From: Mesostigma viride
Taxonomy: Eukaryota > Streptophyta > Mesostigmatophyceae > Mesostigmatales > Mesostigmataceae
Assembly (NCBI GenBank): GCA_009746045.1
Contig: RPFO01000681.1
Span: 1-36,176 of the forward strand
DNA: 36,176 bases
Direction of reading: 5' to 3'
The notes under the pieces are model-generated. The model searched no databases. It was not told the origin of the DNA and saw nothing but the letters and a program-made list of their open reading frames with translations. Numbering within the stretch: position 1 is the first letter of the stretch; each line of letters begins with the position of its first letter. Below, one piece after another: positions 7,732 to 15,290 of this stretch. Made by a program: the position numbers and the translations under genes.

Positions 7732-7759
7732 CCCGCGCGGTGCTCGCCTCGCCGCGTGA

Positions 7760-7955
7760 AAAAATTACGCGGTCGGCGGTTAGGTTCCGTTACGTGTCCG
7801 TGGACACTTATTCCGGCGCGAGACGCGCCACGTCTCCTCCGAAAACCGTTACATCCCCGTGCCGGGCCGCGGTTACGGACGGACTAAACGGCGGTCACGC
7901 GCCGACCGCCAGCCGTTACGGTACCACGGGCCGACCAGCGGGCCACGGGACGAGC
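7760..7955 (-). promoter_or_regulatory. Third array of GTTACG / CCACGGG motifs
   Basis: Upstream of the 6953-7663 gene there are at least four (C/G)GTTAC motifs, all in the same plus-strand orientation (for example CCGTTACGTG, GCGGTTACGG and AGCCGTTACGG). They are interleaved with GTCCGTGGAC, CCACGGG and GGCCACGGG. The composition and orientation match the arrays at 2050-2180 and 3290-3770. No gene is seen between 7664 and 8033. Confidence 0.6.
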
Positions 7956-8033
7956 ACAACGCAGGGGCCCTGGGGGACCCTGGGAGGGACCCTGAGGGGA
8001 ATTAAAAACACGTATTCTGTTGTAACTGCGGCG

Positions 8034-8981
8034 ATGGAGGAATTGGACGACAGGGGGTTTCTCGTTATGAGGGGCGCGCTGGGAGAATCGGATATTAAAG
8101 AAGGAGTAGCGTGCATTCGCAAGAATGAAGTCGATTACGCGGCTATGGAGTCCTTCATCCGTCAAAGAATGTTGCAGAGCGTTCGACAACGGCTCGCGTG
8201 GGGCAAAGTCGATTTCGTCAAATTTCGAGTGAGCGACAACAACAACTCTGCGGATGCGTCGAGTTTCCACAGAGATATCATTTATCAGGGTCGCGAAAAT
8301 CCGTATACTCCGCCGTTTTACACGTGTCTCACGTATCTGGACACGACAGTGATGGAACTCATCCCCGGCTCTCACAAACGAGTCGCCTATTCTTGGCTTG
8401 AACTCCCGAGTCTGCACGCAAGCCGATTGCAACTAGAAATGAATCCCGGAGACCTGCTCGTGTTTCATTCTTCTCTACTTCACCGCGGACTGTTCACTGA
8501 GAAGCTAGAACACCGGCGTTTGGTGCAAGTTTTCGAGGTTTTTCTGGACCCGACGTGCCTCTCCACCGTCGTGCACGTCAGAGGCAGGGAAGCATACAGT
8601 AATTTCATGATCCGAGCGAGTCGCACGGGAGGAATTGTAAAGTCCCTGATCGATTATCTCGCGTTTGCGAACGCTGCAAGGGGTTACGGCGTGGGATTTA
8701 GAATTCCAGAGAAGTGCGGATTGGATAACACGCTGTATTTCTCGTCCGAGGGGCTCAGAGATAGGGTGGAGATCAAGTCGGGGACGTGGCAGGAAATAAA
8801 CAAGTACGTGATGAACCCGCGACTTGACTTGAGGGATCTTCCAGACGAGTCGTATTCGACGTACAATTTTCACGTGTTCATTCGAACACCGTTGGTGTTT
8901 ATGATTGTGATCACGCTGCTTTTGGCGCTGACGGGAGTGTACGGGTTCACAAAATTGTACCGTAATGTTCGGAATGTCTAA
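8034..8981 (+). CDS. Phytanoyl-CoA-dioxygenase-like 2-oxoglutarate/Fe(II) oxygenase with a C-terminal membrane anchor
   Basis: This 315-residue protein starts at the ATG at 8034. The frame is open much further upstream, but that part runs over the neighbouring promoter. The N-terminus (DDRGFLVMRGAL) is typical of PhyH-family enzymes. The iron ligands appear as the HxD of FHRDIIYQ (about residue 80), and the distal His lies in SLLHRGLF. The RR of EHRRLVQVFEVF is the expected 2-oxoglutarate contact. After the core there is an extra domain of about 130 residues and a C-terminal transmembrane helix (PLVFMIVITLLLALTGVYGF) with a short basic tail. It would hydroxylate an unknown substrate, probably at a virion or cell membrane. 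Viral homologues are known, but a membrane anchor is less usual. Confidence 0.8.
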   Translation: MEELDDRGFLVMRGALGESDIKEGVACIRKNEVDYAAMESFIRQRMLQSVRQRLAWGKVDFVKFRVSDNNNSADASSFHRDIIYQGRENPYTPPFYTCLTYLDTTVMELIPGSHKRVAYSWLELPSLHASRLQLEMNPGDLLVFHSSLLHRGLFTEKLEHRRLVQVFEVFLDPTCLSTVVHVRGREAYSNFMIRASRTGGIVKSLIDYLAFANAARGYGVGFRIPEKCGLDNTLYFSSEGLRDRVEIKSGTWQEINKYVMNPRLDLRDLPDESYSTYNFHVFIRTPLVFMIVITLLLALTGVYGFTKLYRNVRNV

Positions 8982-9020
8982 ATCAATCTCGGGATAAAAA
9001 TTCGCCCCTGTAAAGTATAC

Positions 9021-9134
9021 ATGCCTAGACGCGCCTGCCGAGCTGTAACGAAAAAGGGCAGAGGAAAACCTCAAAAAAGCATTGACGATCTCGGAACAAG
9101 CTTCGGAAAGGGCGAACGTTCCGGAAGGGGGTGA
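9021..9134 (+). CDS. Tiny basic protein (37 residues)
   Basis: The frame from the ATG at 9021 to TGA 9132-9134 gives MPRRACRAVTKKGRGKPQ and then a Gly/Ser-rich tail. The N-terminus resembles those of the small Cys-rich proteins at 9189, 11071 and 18464 (basic, Cys, then Thr, then Gly). It lacks the later Cys/His residues, so it may be a degenerate member. It stands 39 bp after the oxygenase gene. Confidence 0.4.
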   Translation: MPRRACRAVTKKGRGKPQKSIDDLGTSFGKGERSGRG

Positions 9135-9188
9135 GAGGCCCATGCCGCGTGTATAAACAGTTTTGTTGTTTTATAATTATATACAGTG

Positions 9189-9551
9189 ATGCCAAAAAAG
9201 TGCAGAAAACTCACGGCGCGAAAGACAAAATGCAAAAACAACGCCGGGAAAAACGGCGTTTGCGCGGTGCACGCCTCTCACACCGCTCGATCCATAAACG
9301 CACTACTCCCAGTTACAGGGAATTCCTTGGATCCACACCCCCGACTCGTTGATAACATGCCCCTTTTGGGCCAAATGCTTCCCGAGCTGCCGTTAAGGCC
9401 TGTGACTGCGCGTCGACTTTATCGCCCTTCTGCAGAACTTTTGGGTGCGGCGTCCACAGAAAGCCGGGCTTCTACTACACTTCCGGGTCATCTTACAATG
9501 AACGTGCATCAAAATCGCGCCACGAGGAAACGCCATGCCAGGAGGCGTTAA
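9189..9551 (+). CDS. Small protein with an N-terminal Cys/His zinc motif and a basic tail
   Basis: This is a 120-residue protein from the ATG at 9189. Residues 1-29 hold CRKLTARKTKCKN followed by GVCAVH, a C-x8-C-x9-C-x2-H pattern. The pattern resembles short Cys/His proteins with a CxxxTxxGxxC core seen in phages and large viruses. The rest is Pro/Leu/Thr-rich and ends in a basic cluster (RATRKRHARRR). The RATRKRH string recurs in the basic peptide at 21895-22011. The last 17 bp overlap the start of the KilA-N remnant. DNA binding is plausible. Confidence 0.6.
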   Translation: MPKKCRKLTARKTKCKNNAGKNGVCAVHASHTARSINALLPVTGNSLDPHPRLVDNMPLLGQMLPELPLRPVTARRLYRPSAELLGAASTESRASTTLPGHLTMNVHQNRATRKRHARRR

Positions 9552-9900
9552 GTCCTGTTGGCGCAAAAAAAAATACACTGACTTCTTAAGAATTTACGAG
9601 TATCGACCAATAAGCATTCAAGGACTGGTGGAGGGGCGACAACGCACAAGCGTTTGCGAGGTCGTTAGAAAGACGTCTCGGGGGTCGAGGAGGAAACGCT
9701 CCGACCTCGACAAGCGTCTCTGAGACCGTGGCAACCGGTCCAAACGACGATCGCGGCGTGTGGATCCACCCGAAGCTTGTGAACTCGTTGGCGATGTGGA
9801 TCAGTCCAGACTTTGCCATCGAGGCCATGGACTGGGTGGACCGACTTTTATTACCAACTTCGTGTCAGAGTCGGTTATATGTCCGCCTACGATGACATCA
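9535..9900 (+). pseudogene. Decayed KilA-N domain copy
   Basis: Two frames must be combined to see this domain. An open frame from the ATG at 9535 covers the N-terminal part. From about 9614 another frame carries FKDWWRGDNAQAFARSLERR, then, after a low-complexity linker, GVWIHPKLVNSLAMWISPDF and AMDWVDRLL. These match the KilA-N core of the intact gene just downstream (KRLFTNWWRLG, GYWIHPRLVTQMAAWLSPKF, GSWVDRIL). After 9850 homology stops and the frame soon ends at TGA 9893-9895. It is therefore frameshifted and lacks the C-terminal domain. Its position 80 bp before the intact gene points to a tandem duplication followed by decay. Confidence 0.7.
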
Positions 9901-9980
9901 GCGTGTTCGGACAATGAGACTTTTTGTTTGTCTTGTGGTTTTGCAAGTCTTCACCATACTCTCATCCAAAGAGAGCGGAA

Positions 9981-11027
9981 ATGGCTCTTCTCGCCGCTCG
10001 AGCCTCTTTTACCCATCCGCTTTTTGTACTCGCAAGTGAAAACGCCAAGCACTGGATATTCACTCTCAAAAGCCTTCCGGGTTTTACGGTGGATGAAAAC
10101 AAGGAAATCAAGGTCAGGAAAAATGACCGACTTATTCTCGGGAAGGACCTTTGCCACGCAGCCTCCAACGGTAAGAGGCTGTTCACGAACTGGTGGAGGC
10201 TTGGTACCGTTCAAGAGTTTGTCAAGGAGCTGGAAGAGGATCTGAGGGGTCCTCTCACATCTGAGACGACCTCCACCACGGTCTATGAAGAGGTCACTAC
10301 CGGCTTAAACGACGAGCGCGGGTATTGGATTCATCCCCGTCTTGTCACCCAGATGGCAGCATGGCTGAGTCCCAAGTTTGCCGTCAAGGCAGGGTCGTGG
10401 GTAGACCGCATCCTGGCGGGCGACATCACCATGATGGAGGTGGTGCGAGACGCTCACGACGCGGCCCACGGCACCACGACGACGGTCGCAATCAAAACCG
10501 AACTCGGCGAGTCTCGCAAGCGTCCGAACTACGTGGAGCCTGTCCGAACGCTCCCTCCGAGCATGCGCGTGATTGCCAAGGATACCCAACACAAGTTCGG
10601 CGACTTCGTGTCCTCCGTCCTGCCTAAAGAACGAATCGGCACCATGATGATGTTCTTGGGAGACAAGGCCTGCGAGGCGGCAACAGGAGACACAGCGAGT
10701 GCGCTTAAGCGACTTAATGGTATCAACACTGGCAGTGCTCGAGACGTGATGAACGACGAGCAGCTCGAGAACGTCGATTACTTCTTGCGCAAAGTCATGA
10801 GACGCGCAAAAGCTGCTGGGGATCAAGTCGACCTTCACGAGATTGCAGTCGACGTGAAGAGAGACATGGCGACGTTCGTCGCGCCTTCGACGGGGCCCAC
10901 GCCGAAAGAGATCGTGAAAAAGAACAAGCAAGACATAAAAGACGATTTGTCTGTCACGCGCCCTTTGAACGTCGAGAGGTTCACGAGGCGCGCCTTGATC
11001 AAAAGCGCGCAAGAGTCGGCCGCCTGA
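9981..11027 (+). CDS. KilA-N domain DNA-binding protein
   Basis: This is a 348-residue protein from the ATG at 9981. The frame is open further upstream but has no ATG there. The KilA-N domain covers about residues 30-150. It includes KDLCHAASNGKRLFTNWWRL, an acidic linker, and the diagnostic YWIHPRLVTQMAAWLSPKFA with GSWVDRILAGD. KilA-N domains bind DNA and are widespread in large DNA viruses and phages, usually with variable C-terminal domains. The C-terminal half here (about 175-348) is helical and charged, and I recognise no named domain in it. A role in regulating viral or host genes is likely. A broken copy lies immediately upstream. Confidence 0.85.
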   Translation: MALLAARASFTHPLFVLASENAKHWIFTLKSLPGFTVDENKEIKVRKNDRLILGKDLCHAASNGKRLFTNWWRLGTVQEFVKELEEDLRGPLTSETTSTTVYEEVTTGLNDERGYWIHPRLVTQMAAWLSPKFAVKAGSWVDRILAGDITMMEVVRDAHDAAHGTTTTVAIKTELGESRKRPNYVEPVRTLPPSMRVIAKDTQHKFGDFVSSVLPKERIGTMMMFLGDKACEAATGDTASALKRLNGINTGSARDVMNDEQLENVDYFLRKVMRRAKAAGDQVDLHEIAVDVKRDMATFVAPSTGPTPKEIVKKNKQDIKDDLSVTRPLNVERFTRRALIKSAQESAA

Positions 11028-11070
11028 TCCCGACACGTGTAGTTTTTTTGAAGTGAATTAGTATGCGATC

Positions 11071-11136
11071 ATGAAGTGCGGACGCACGACGGCTAAGGGA
11101 GGAAGATGCGCGATTGTTGTGAAGAAGGCAATATAG
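11071..11136 (+). CDS. Tiny Cys-containing protein (21 residues), possibly truncated
   Basis: The frame MKCGRTTAKGGRCAIVVKKA plus one residue ends at TAG 11134-11136. KCGRTTAKGGRC matches the first half of the Cys/His motif in the 9189 and 18464 proteins, but the second Cys-x-x-His half is missing. An overlapping frame continues with more Cys (DCCEEGN), so a frame break is possible. It lies between the KilA-N gene and the convergent 11166-15242 gene, where AATAAA (about 11160) could end the rightward transcripts. Confidence 0.4.
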   Translation: MKCGRTTAKGGRCAIVVKKAI

Positions 11137-11165
11137 GGCCGGTTAATATGAAAATTCTGAATAAA

Positions 11166-14100
11166 TCATGCATTTATCTTGCAACACTGAGTCTCGTACG
11201 CGCTCTTACTCGCTGTGCCCTTGAGCTCGCTCGTTACCAGCTGCTTCCTCGTGATCTGAAACCGCATGCGTCTGTACACGCGCACGAAACGGTCCCTTTC
11301 GCACGTGTTGAGGTCCATCAACTTGAACGTCTTCTTGTCCCGAAGCGCGTACGCGTTCAGATGCTGGTCGATAGCGATCGGGTTGTTCCCTCCGTCCGCC
11401 AGAAAGTCGATCACATGACCGCCCGATAGCGTCTCGAATTCGTACCGATGCGCCCCGATGTACGCGAAACGCGATTTTGAGACGCGGACGAGCACGCCGT
11501 TGTCTCTCGAGCTCGCATCAGCGTCTAATCCTACGCAAACATCACAAGTTTTCGCGTGATAGCGTGCGAGAGCCTTACAGTCACCCGTGACGTCGACGAT
11601 CGTGACTGTGTCGTCGGGGTGGGTGCATATGAGCGAGCGGAGGCCGTCCACGTCGATGTAAATCATGTTCTTTTTTTGAATATTTCTCGATTTACTCGGA
11701 TGAAAAACCCCGGGATTCTTTTCGGCGACGTACATATACGCATTGACAATGTCGTCGCTCAATGGTACGACACCAGCGAATTTCTTCCCGCCAAAAACGA
11801 GACCTTGAGACGCAGTGTCAATTATACCTTTTGGGTCGCCTTTTCTAGCCAACGCTATTCGACTAAAGTTTCGAAGTTTGTTAGAAGCTCTTGTATTTTG
11901 TCCTAAAATAGATTCGCTACCACGCGAGATCGCTATCGCGGCCACAAGTTTGTCTTTATCGTAATCTTTTCTCGAGATGATTGTTTCTAAATCCTGAGGA
12001 ATTTTCTGATCGCCGGTGTAGAGAAAAGAGAGTGCTTCGGGGTCCGCGGCTATGTTTGGCTTCCAAGTGCTTTTGGGTTTTTGGCCTTGTGCCGCTCTCT
12101 CTTTCTCCTTTCTTTCTGTGGCCTCTTTCTTTACCAAGTAGCTTGCAATTTCTTTTGTAACAGCTCCTGTCAGCTTGTCGTATTTGTCTTCGATAAACGA
12201 CGGCAATGAATCTCTTTCTGGTTTGGATAATTCAGTCCCGTCGTCTTTTTTGTCCGGCTTCTGCGTCATCGTTTCCCTGACGACATCTTCGCCAGCGTAA
12301 CGAGTGATGAAGTCTTCCATCAGCTGACTAGCGATCACGTCGCGAACTTTATTAAGAATTGCAAGGAGGCCGAAGTCCTTGGCCGCGGTCTTTTGACCTG
12401 GAGCGGCAGGCGTTTTAGATTGAGTGGGCAGAGGCCTATTTGGAGGGGGTGGAGGGCCGACTTTTCGGGGCAGAGGCCCATTTGGAGGGGGTGGAGGGAC
12501 TTTTCCGGGCAGAGGCACATCTGGAGGGGGCAGAGGCCCACCTGGAGGGGGCGGAGGCCCATCTGGAGGGGGCGGAGGGGGGCCATTTTGGTTTAGGGTT
12601 TGGCCTGGGCCTGGAGTGGGCATCTTTGGTTTAGGATTTGGCTTAAAAGTGATATTTGACACTCCTTCCAGCGCAAAATCTTCGTTTTTATATAAATTTG
12701 GAATTTCTAGCTTTTCGCTCGCACCAGTCGTAGAAAAATGATTTTTCAGATACTGGAGCATTTTTGAATTGAAAATCGGAACTTCGGATCGTTTCATACC
12801 AATCATAGGTCGAACCAGGTATTTACCTTCGTTTTTCAAAAGCATGTCAGCAATCCATGCGTCATCTAGTCGTTTCTTGATTTCATCAAAAGTCGGTTTT
12901 AGTTGATTGATTGGGATGTATTTGTTTTCTTCCTTGTTCTGCGGGATATACTCGCGCTTGTCTGGATTTCGAAACTGGTCTTTAATCGTTTTGACTTCTA
13001 TCGAATCTTGGGGTTTCAAATCGGTTGGGTTCTTTAAGCGGTTAGCTAGATACAGCAGGGTTTTGGGAGGCAAGTAGAAATCGGTGAATCCATCTTTTGT
13101 TTCCACTTTGATGTCTGGATTATCCACAGCAGCTTTCAGCTTTTTAAACTCGACAGGCTTTTTTTCTATATCCTCATACAACCTCTTCGCCATTTGAGAG
13201 TATGTCTGCGGGAATTCAACGGGTTTGTCGCCTCCGGACCGATATTTTGCATTTGTTTTCACCGCAGTCGCAAAGATTGATCTCATGTATTGAAACAGTT
13301 CAGAGTCGGACGGGTCTCCGTCGGATTTATCTCTGAATTTAAAAGTAGGGTCGACTTTAGTCACATCGCCTTCAACCGCGGCTTTCAGGATTGCTAGTTC
13401 TTTTTCAGGGCGCGGTTTCATTTTCTGTTTCTCTTTAGTTGCTGACGGCAAGTCCTTTTTTGCGTCTTCTTTGTGGAGAATTTCCCACTGTTCCGGTGTA
13501 AGTTGTGCCCATTTCGGAAGTCGGGCATAAATATCATTCAAAGCTTTTTCGACGTCGGTTTGTAGGCCCTTGTAGAACATTCCCGAAGTAGGCTTACTTG
13601 AAGTAGTTTTTCCTGCTCCGAGTGGTGAGGGCCTAGGCAGACCGGATTTAAAAGGCGCACCCGGGGGCTTTGGTAGATTGGGCGGTGGAGGAGGTTTAGG
13701 TGGACCACCCGGAGGGTCAGGTGGTGGAGGAGGTTTAGGTGGACCACCCGGAGGGTGAGGTGGTGGAGGAGGTTTAGGTGGACCACCCGGAGGGTTAGGT
13801 GGTGGAGGAGGTTTATGTTGACCAGTGGAGTTTAGCGAATTTTTCACGCTAGGCGTACCTGTCGGTTTAGAATCTTCCAAGACTTCTGGCTTGTCGGGAA
13901 CGGGGTTGCGTAAAGCATTGATTCGTTTTTCGATTGCCTGAAGTGATTTCTTTTGGGTCTTCAAGTCTTCTCGTTTGAGCATTTTCTCCAGTGCATTAAT
14001 AGCTTGGTTTGTTCGGTCATCTAAAATACTTTTTGCGAAATCGTCCAAAGTGTACAAGCCTTTCGCCATCTCATAATCGGCTGTGACGGACCTCTTGATT

Positions 14101-15242
14101 TCTTCTTTTTTTCCAATGCGCGTCTTTTCTTGGTTCAAAATGTTTTCGATGATTTTTTTTGACAATTTGTGCATCGCCAAAGTTTGATCCCTAGTTTTTT
14201 CGTCATAGTTATTCGGGTCAACTTTGAAAATGGCTCTTTTTGAAAATGCAGAGTCCAATTGTCGAAGCCTTTCTGACAATTCTTGGCTTCTTTTTTCCTT
14301 TAACTCTTCTATTTTGTCTATCATGAAAGGAAATTCCTCTCTAAATATTTCAGTGTCGAATTCGATATCTGTTTGAAGTCGTCTCAATTCATCAATTTTA
14401 TATGTCAACGCCTCGCCTTTTCCGCTTGTCAACCAATCCTTTCCTTTCTCGTTTACGATGTCTTCGAATATTCTTTCGTATTTAGAATCCATAGTTTGTT
14501 TCAACTCTTCGTTCCACCGATCGACTTCCTCGAATCCATCCGCAAACCATTCTTCAATTTCGTCATCTTCGTTTTCGATTTTTTCCGGTCGGTTTGGCAT
14601 TATCCATTTTTGTTCATCGACTCTTTTTAACGGCTTTATTGATTCATTCGGCTCTTCGATGATATGTTTCGGTTCTTCTTTTTCTTGTACGATTGGTTCT
14701 GATGGTGATAAGTTTTCTTCTTCAACAGGGTTAGCGGCACTTTTTTCCTCAGGAGCAGGTTTGCTCGGCGTCTCCGATGTTTCGGGCAAGGAAATGTCAG
14801 GCGACCGCCCCTTAGGAGAATCAGATTTTGAGGAAGATGGCGCTGGCACTTCTGTTTTTTCGGGCAACGAAAGGTCACGCGACTCAGATTTTGAAGAAGA
14901 TGCTGTAGGCGAGGGGGGTGAATCAGGCGAGGGAGGCCTGGGCGAGTCTGGCGAATGTCCCTTGGGGGTAGCGGGTTTTGAAGAAGATGTAGGCGAGGGA
15001 GGCCTGGGTAAATCAGGCAAATGTCCTTTGGGGGAAGCGGATTTTGAGGAAGATGCTGTTGGCGAGTCAGGTATCAGCGAAGGGCTACTTGCAGTTACGA
15101 GTTCTTCGTTCGACACCCCGCTAAACCAGCCTCCGCCATGAAGTCGCTTTTCGCTGTATGGGTTCAGATTTCCTGTCAAACGAAAGGGCGAGATGCGTAT
15201 AGGGCGGTTTCGAAAAGGCGTCGTGTCTAAACTAGATGGCAT
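11166..15242 (-). CDS. Large modular protein with two FH1-like polyproline regions
   Basis: This is a 1358-residue protein from the ATG at 15242. A further 24 bp of frame begin with GTG only. Residues 24-42 carry NLNPYS and HGGGWFSG, a motif shared with the proteins starting at 16999 and 18613. Residues 55-140 are Ser/Pro/Lys repeats (SPKGHSPDSPRPPSP-like). Residues 180-460 are charged and largely helical. Polyproline region 1 (about 474-521) and region 2 (about 880-940) are runs of PPPPP split by Gly, Asn or Asp, like formin FH1 segments. The last 230 residues are globular with several Cys (CDVCVG) and no recognised family. It is probably a virion, tegument-like or cytoskeleton-interacting protein. 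No frame break occurs over 4 kb. Confidence 0.75.
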   Translation of the reverse strand: MPSSLDTTPFRNRPIRISPFRLTGNLNPYSEKRLHGGGWFSGVSNEELVTASSPSLIPDSPTASSSKSASPKGHLPDLPRPPSPTSSSKPATPKGHSPDSPRPPSPDSPPSPTASSSKSESRDLSLPEKTEVPAPSSSKSDSPKGRSPDISLPETSETPSKPAPEEKSAANPVEEENLSPSEPIVQEKEEPKHIIEEPNESIKPLKRVDEQKWIMPNRPEKIENEDDEIEEWFADGFEEVDRWNEELKQTMDSKYERIFEDIVNEKGKDWLTSGKGEALTYKIDELRRLQTDIEFDTEIFREEFPFMIDKIEELKEKRSQELSERLRQLDSAFSKRAIFKVDPNNYDEKTRDQTLAMHKLSKKIIENILNQEKTRIGKKEEIKRSVTADYEMAKGLYTLDDFAKSILDDRTNQAINALEKMLKREDLKTQKKSLQAIEKRINALRNPVPDKPEVLEDSKPTGTPSVKNSLNSTGQHKPPPPPNPPGGPPKPPPPPHPPGGPPKPPPPPDPPGGPPKPPPPPNLPKPPGAPFKSGLPRPSPLGAGKTTSSKPTSGMFYKGLQTDVEKALNDIYARLPKWAQLTPEQWEILHKEDAKKDLPSATKEKQKMKPRPEKELAILKAAVEGDVTKVDPTFKFRDKSDGDPSDSELFQYMRSIFATAVKTNAKYRSGGDKPVEFPQTYSQMAKRLYEDIEKKPVEFKKLKAAVDNPDIKVETKDGFTDFYLPPKTLLYLANRLKNPTDLKPQDSIEVKTIKDQFRNPDKREYIPQNKEENKYIPINQLKPTFDEIKKRLDDAWIADMLLKNEGKYLVRPMIGMKRSEVPIFNSKMLQYLKNHFSTTGASEKLEIPNLYKNEDFALEGVSNITFKPNPKPKMPTPGPGQTLNQNGPPPPPPDGPPPPPGGPLPPPDVPLPGKVPPPPPNGPLPRKVGPPPPPNRPLPTQSKTPAAPGQKTAAKDFGLLAILNKVRDVIASQLMEDFITRYAGEDVVRETMTQKPDKKDDGTELSKPERDSLPSFIEDKYDKLTGAVTKEIASYLVKKEATERKEKERAAQGQKPKSTWKPNIAADPEALSFLYTGDQKIPQDLETIISRKDYDKDKLVAAIAISRGSESILGQNTRASNKLRNFSRIALARKGDPKGIIDTASQGLVFGGKKFAGVVPLSDDIVNAYMYVAEKNPGVFHPSKSRNIQKKNMIYIDVDGLRSLICTHPDDTVTIVDVTGDCKALARYHAKTCDVCVGLDADASSRDNGVLVRVSKSRFAYIGAHRYEFETLSGGHVIDFLADGGNNPIAIDQHLNAYALRDKKTFKLMDLNTCERDRFVRVYRRMRFQITRKQLVTSELKGTASKSAYETQCCKINA
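12425..12600. repeat. Second polyproline-coding low-complexity region
   Basis: G-rich plus strand (GGAGGGGGNGGAGG-type units, several with CAGAGGCCCA) encodes PPPPPDGPPPPPGGPLPPP and similar runs on the minus strand. Spacing is irregular compared with the 13681 array, so it arose independently or is older. Frames on the plus strand here are by-products. Confidence 0.7.
13681..13823. repeat. 39-bp tandem repeat coding a 13-residue polyproline unit
   Basis: Three near-identical 39-bp units (13681, 13720, 13759) and part of a fourth encode PPKPPPPPxPPGG within the 11166-15242 gene. The units differ mainly at the variable residue (Asp, His or Asn), so copy number has probably changed recently in frame. 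Confidence 0.85.
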
Positions 15243-15290
15243 AGAGACTATCAACTTAGGACACACATAAATTTGCTCGGATCTTTGTCT

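Noticed and set aside
7305-8033. N-terminal extension of the oxygenase frame
   Set aside because: It runs antisense through the zinc-finger gene and its promoter array. The PhyH-type N-terminus begins at the ATG at 8034.
10305-11036. Minus-strand frame opposite the KilA-N gene
   Set aside because: The plus strand has an unmistakable KilA-N core. The minus frame has no recognisable motif.
14458-15141. Ser/Gly-rich plus-strand frame
   Set aside because: It is antisense to the Ser/Pro/Lys repeats of the 11166-15242 gene and has no promoter or motif.
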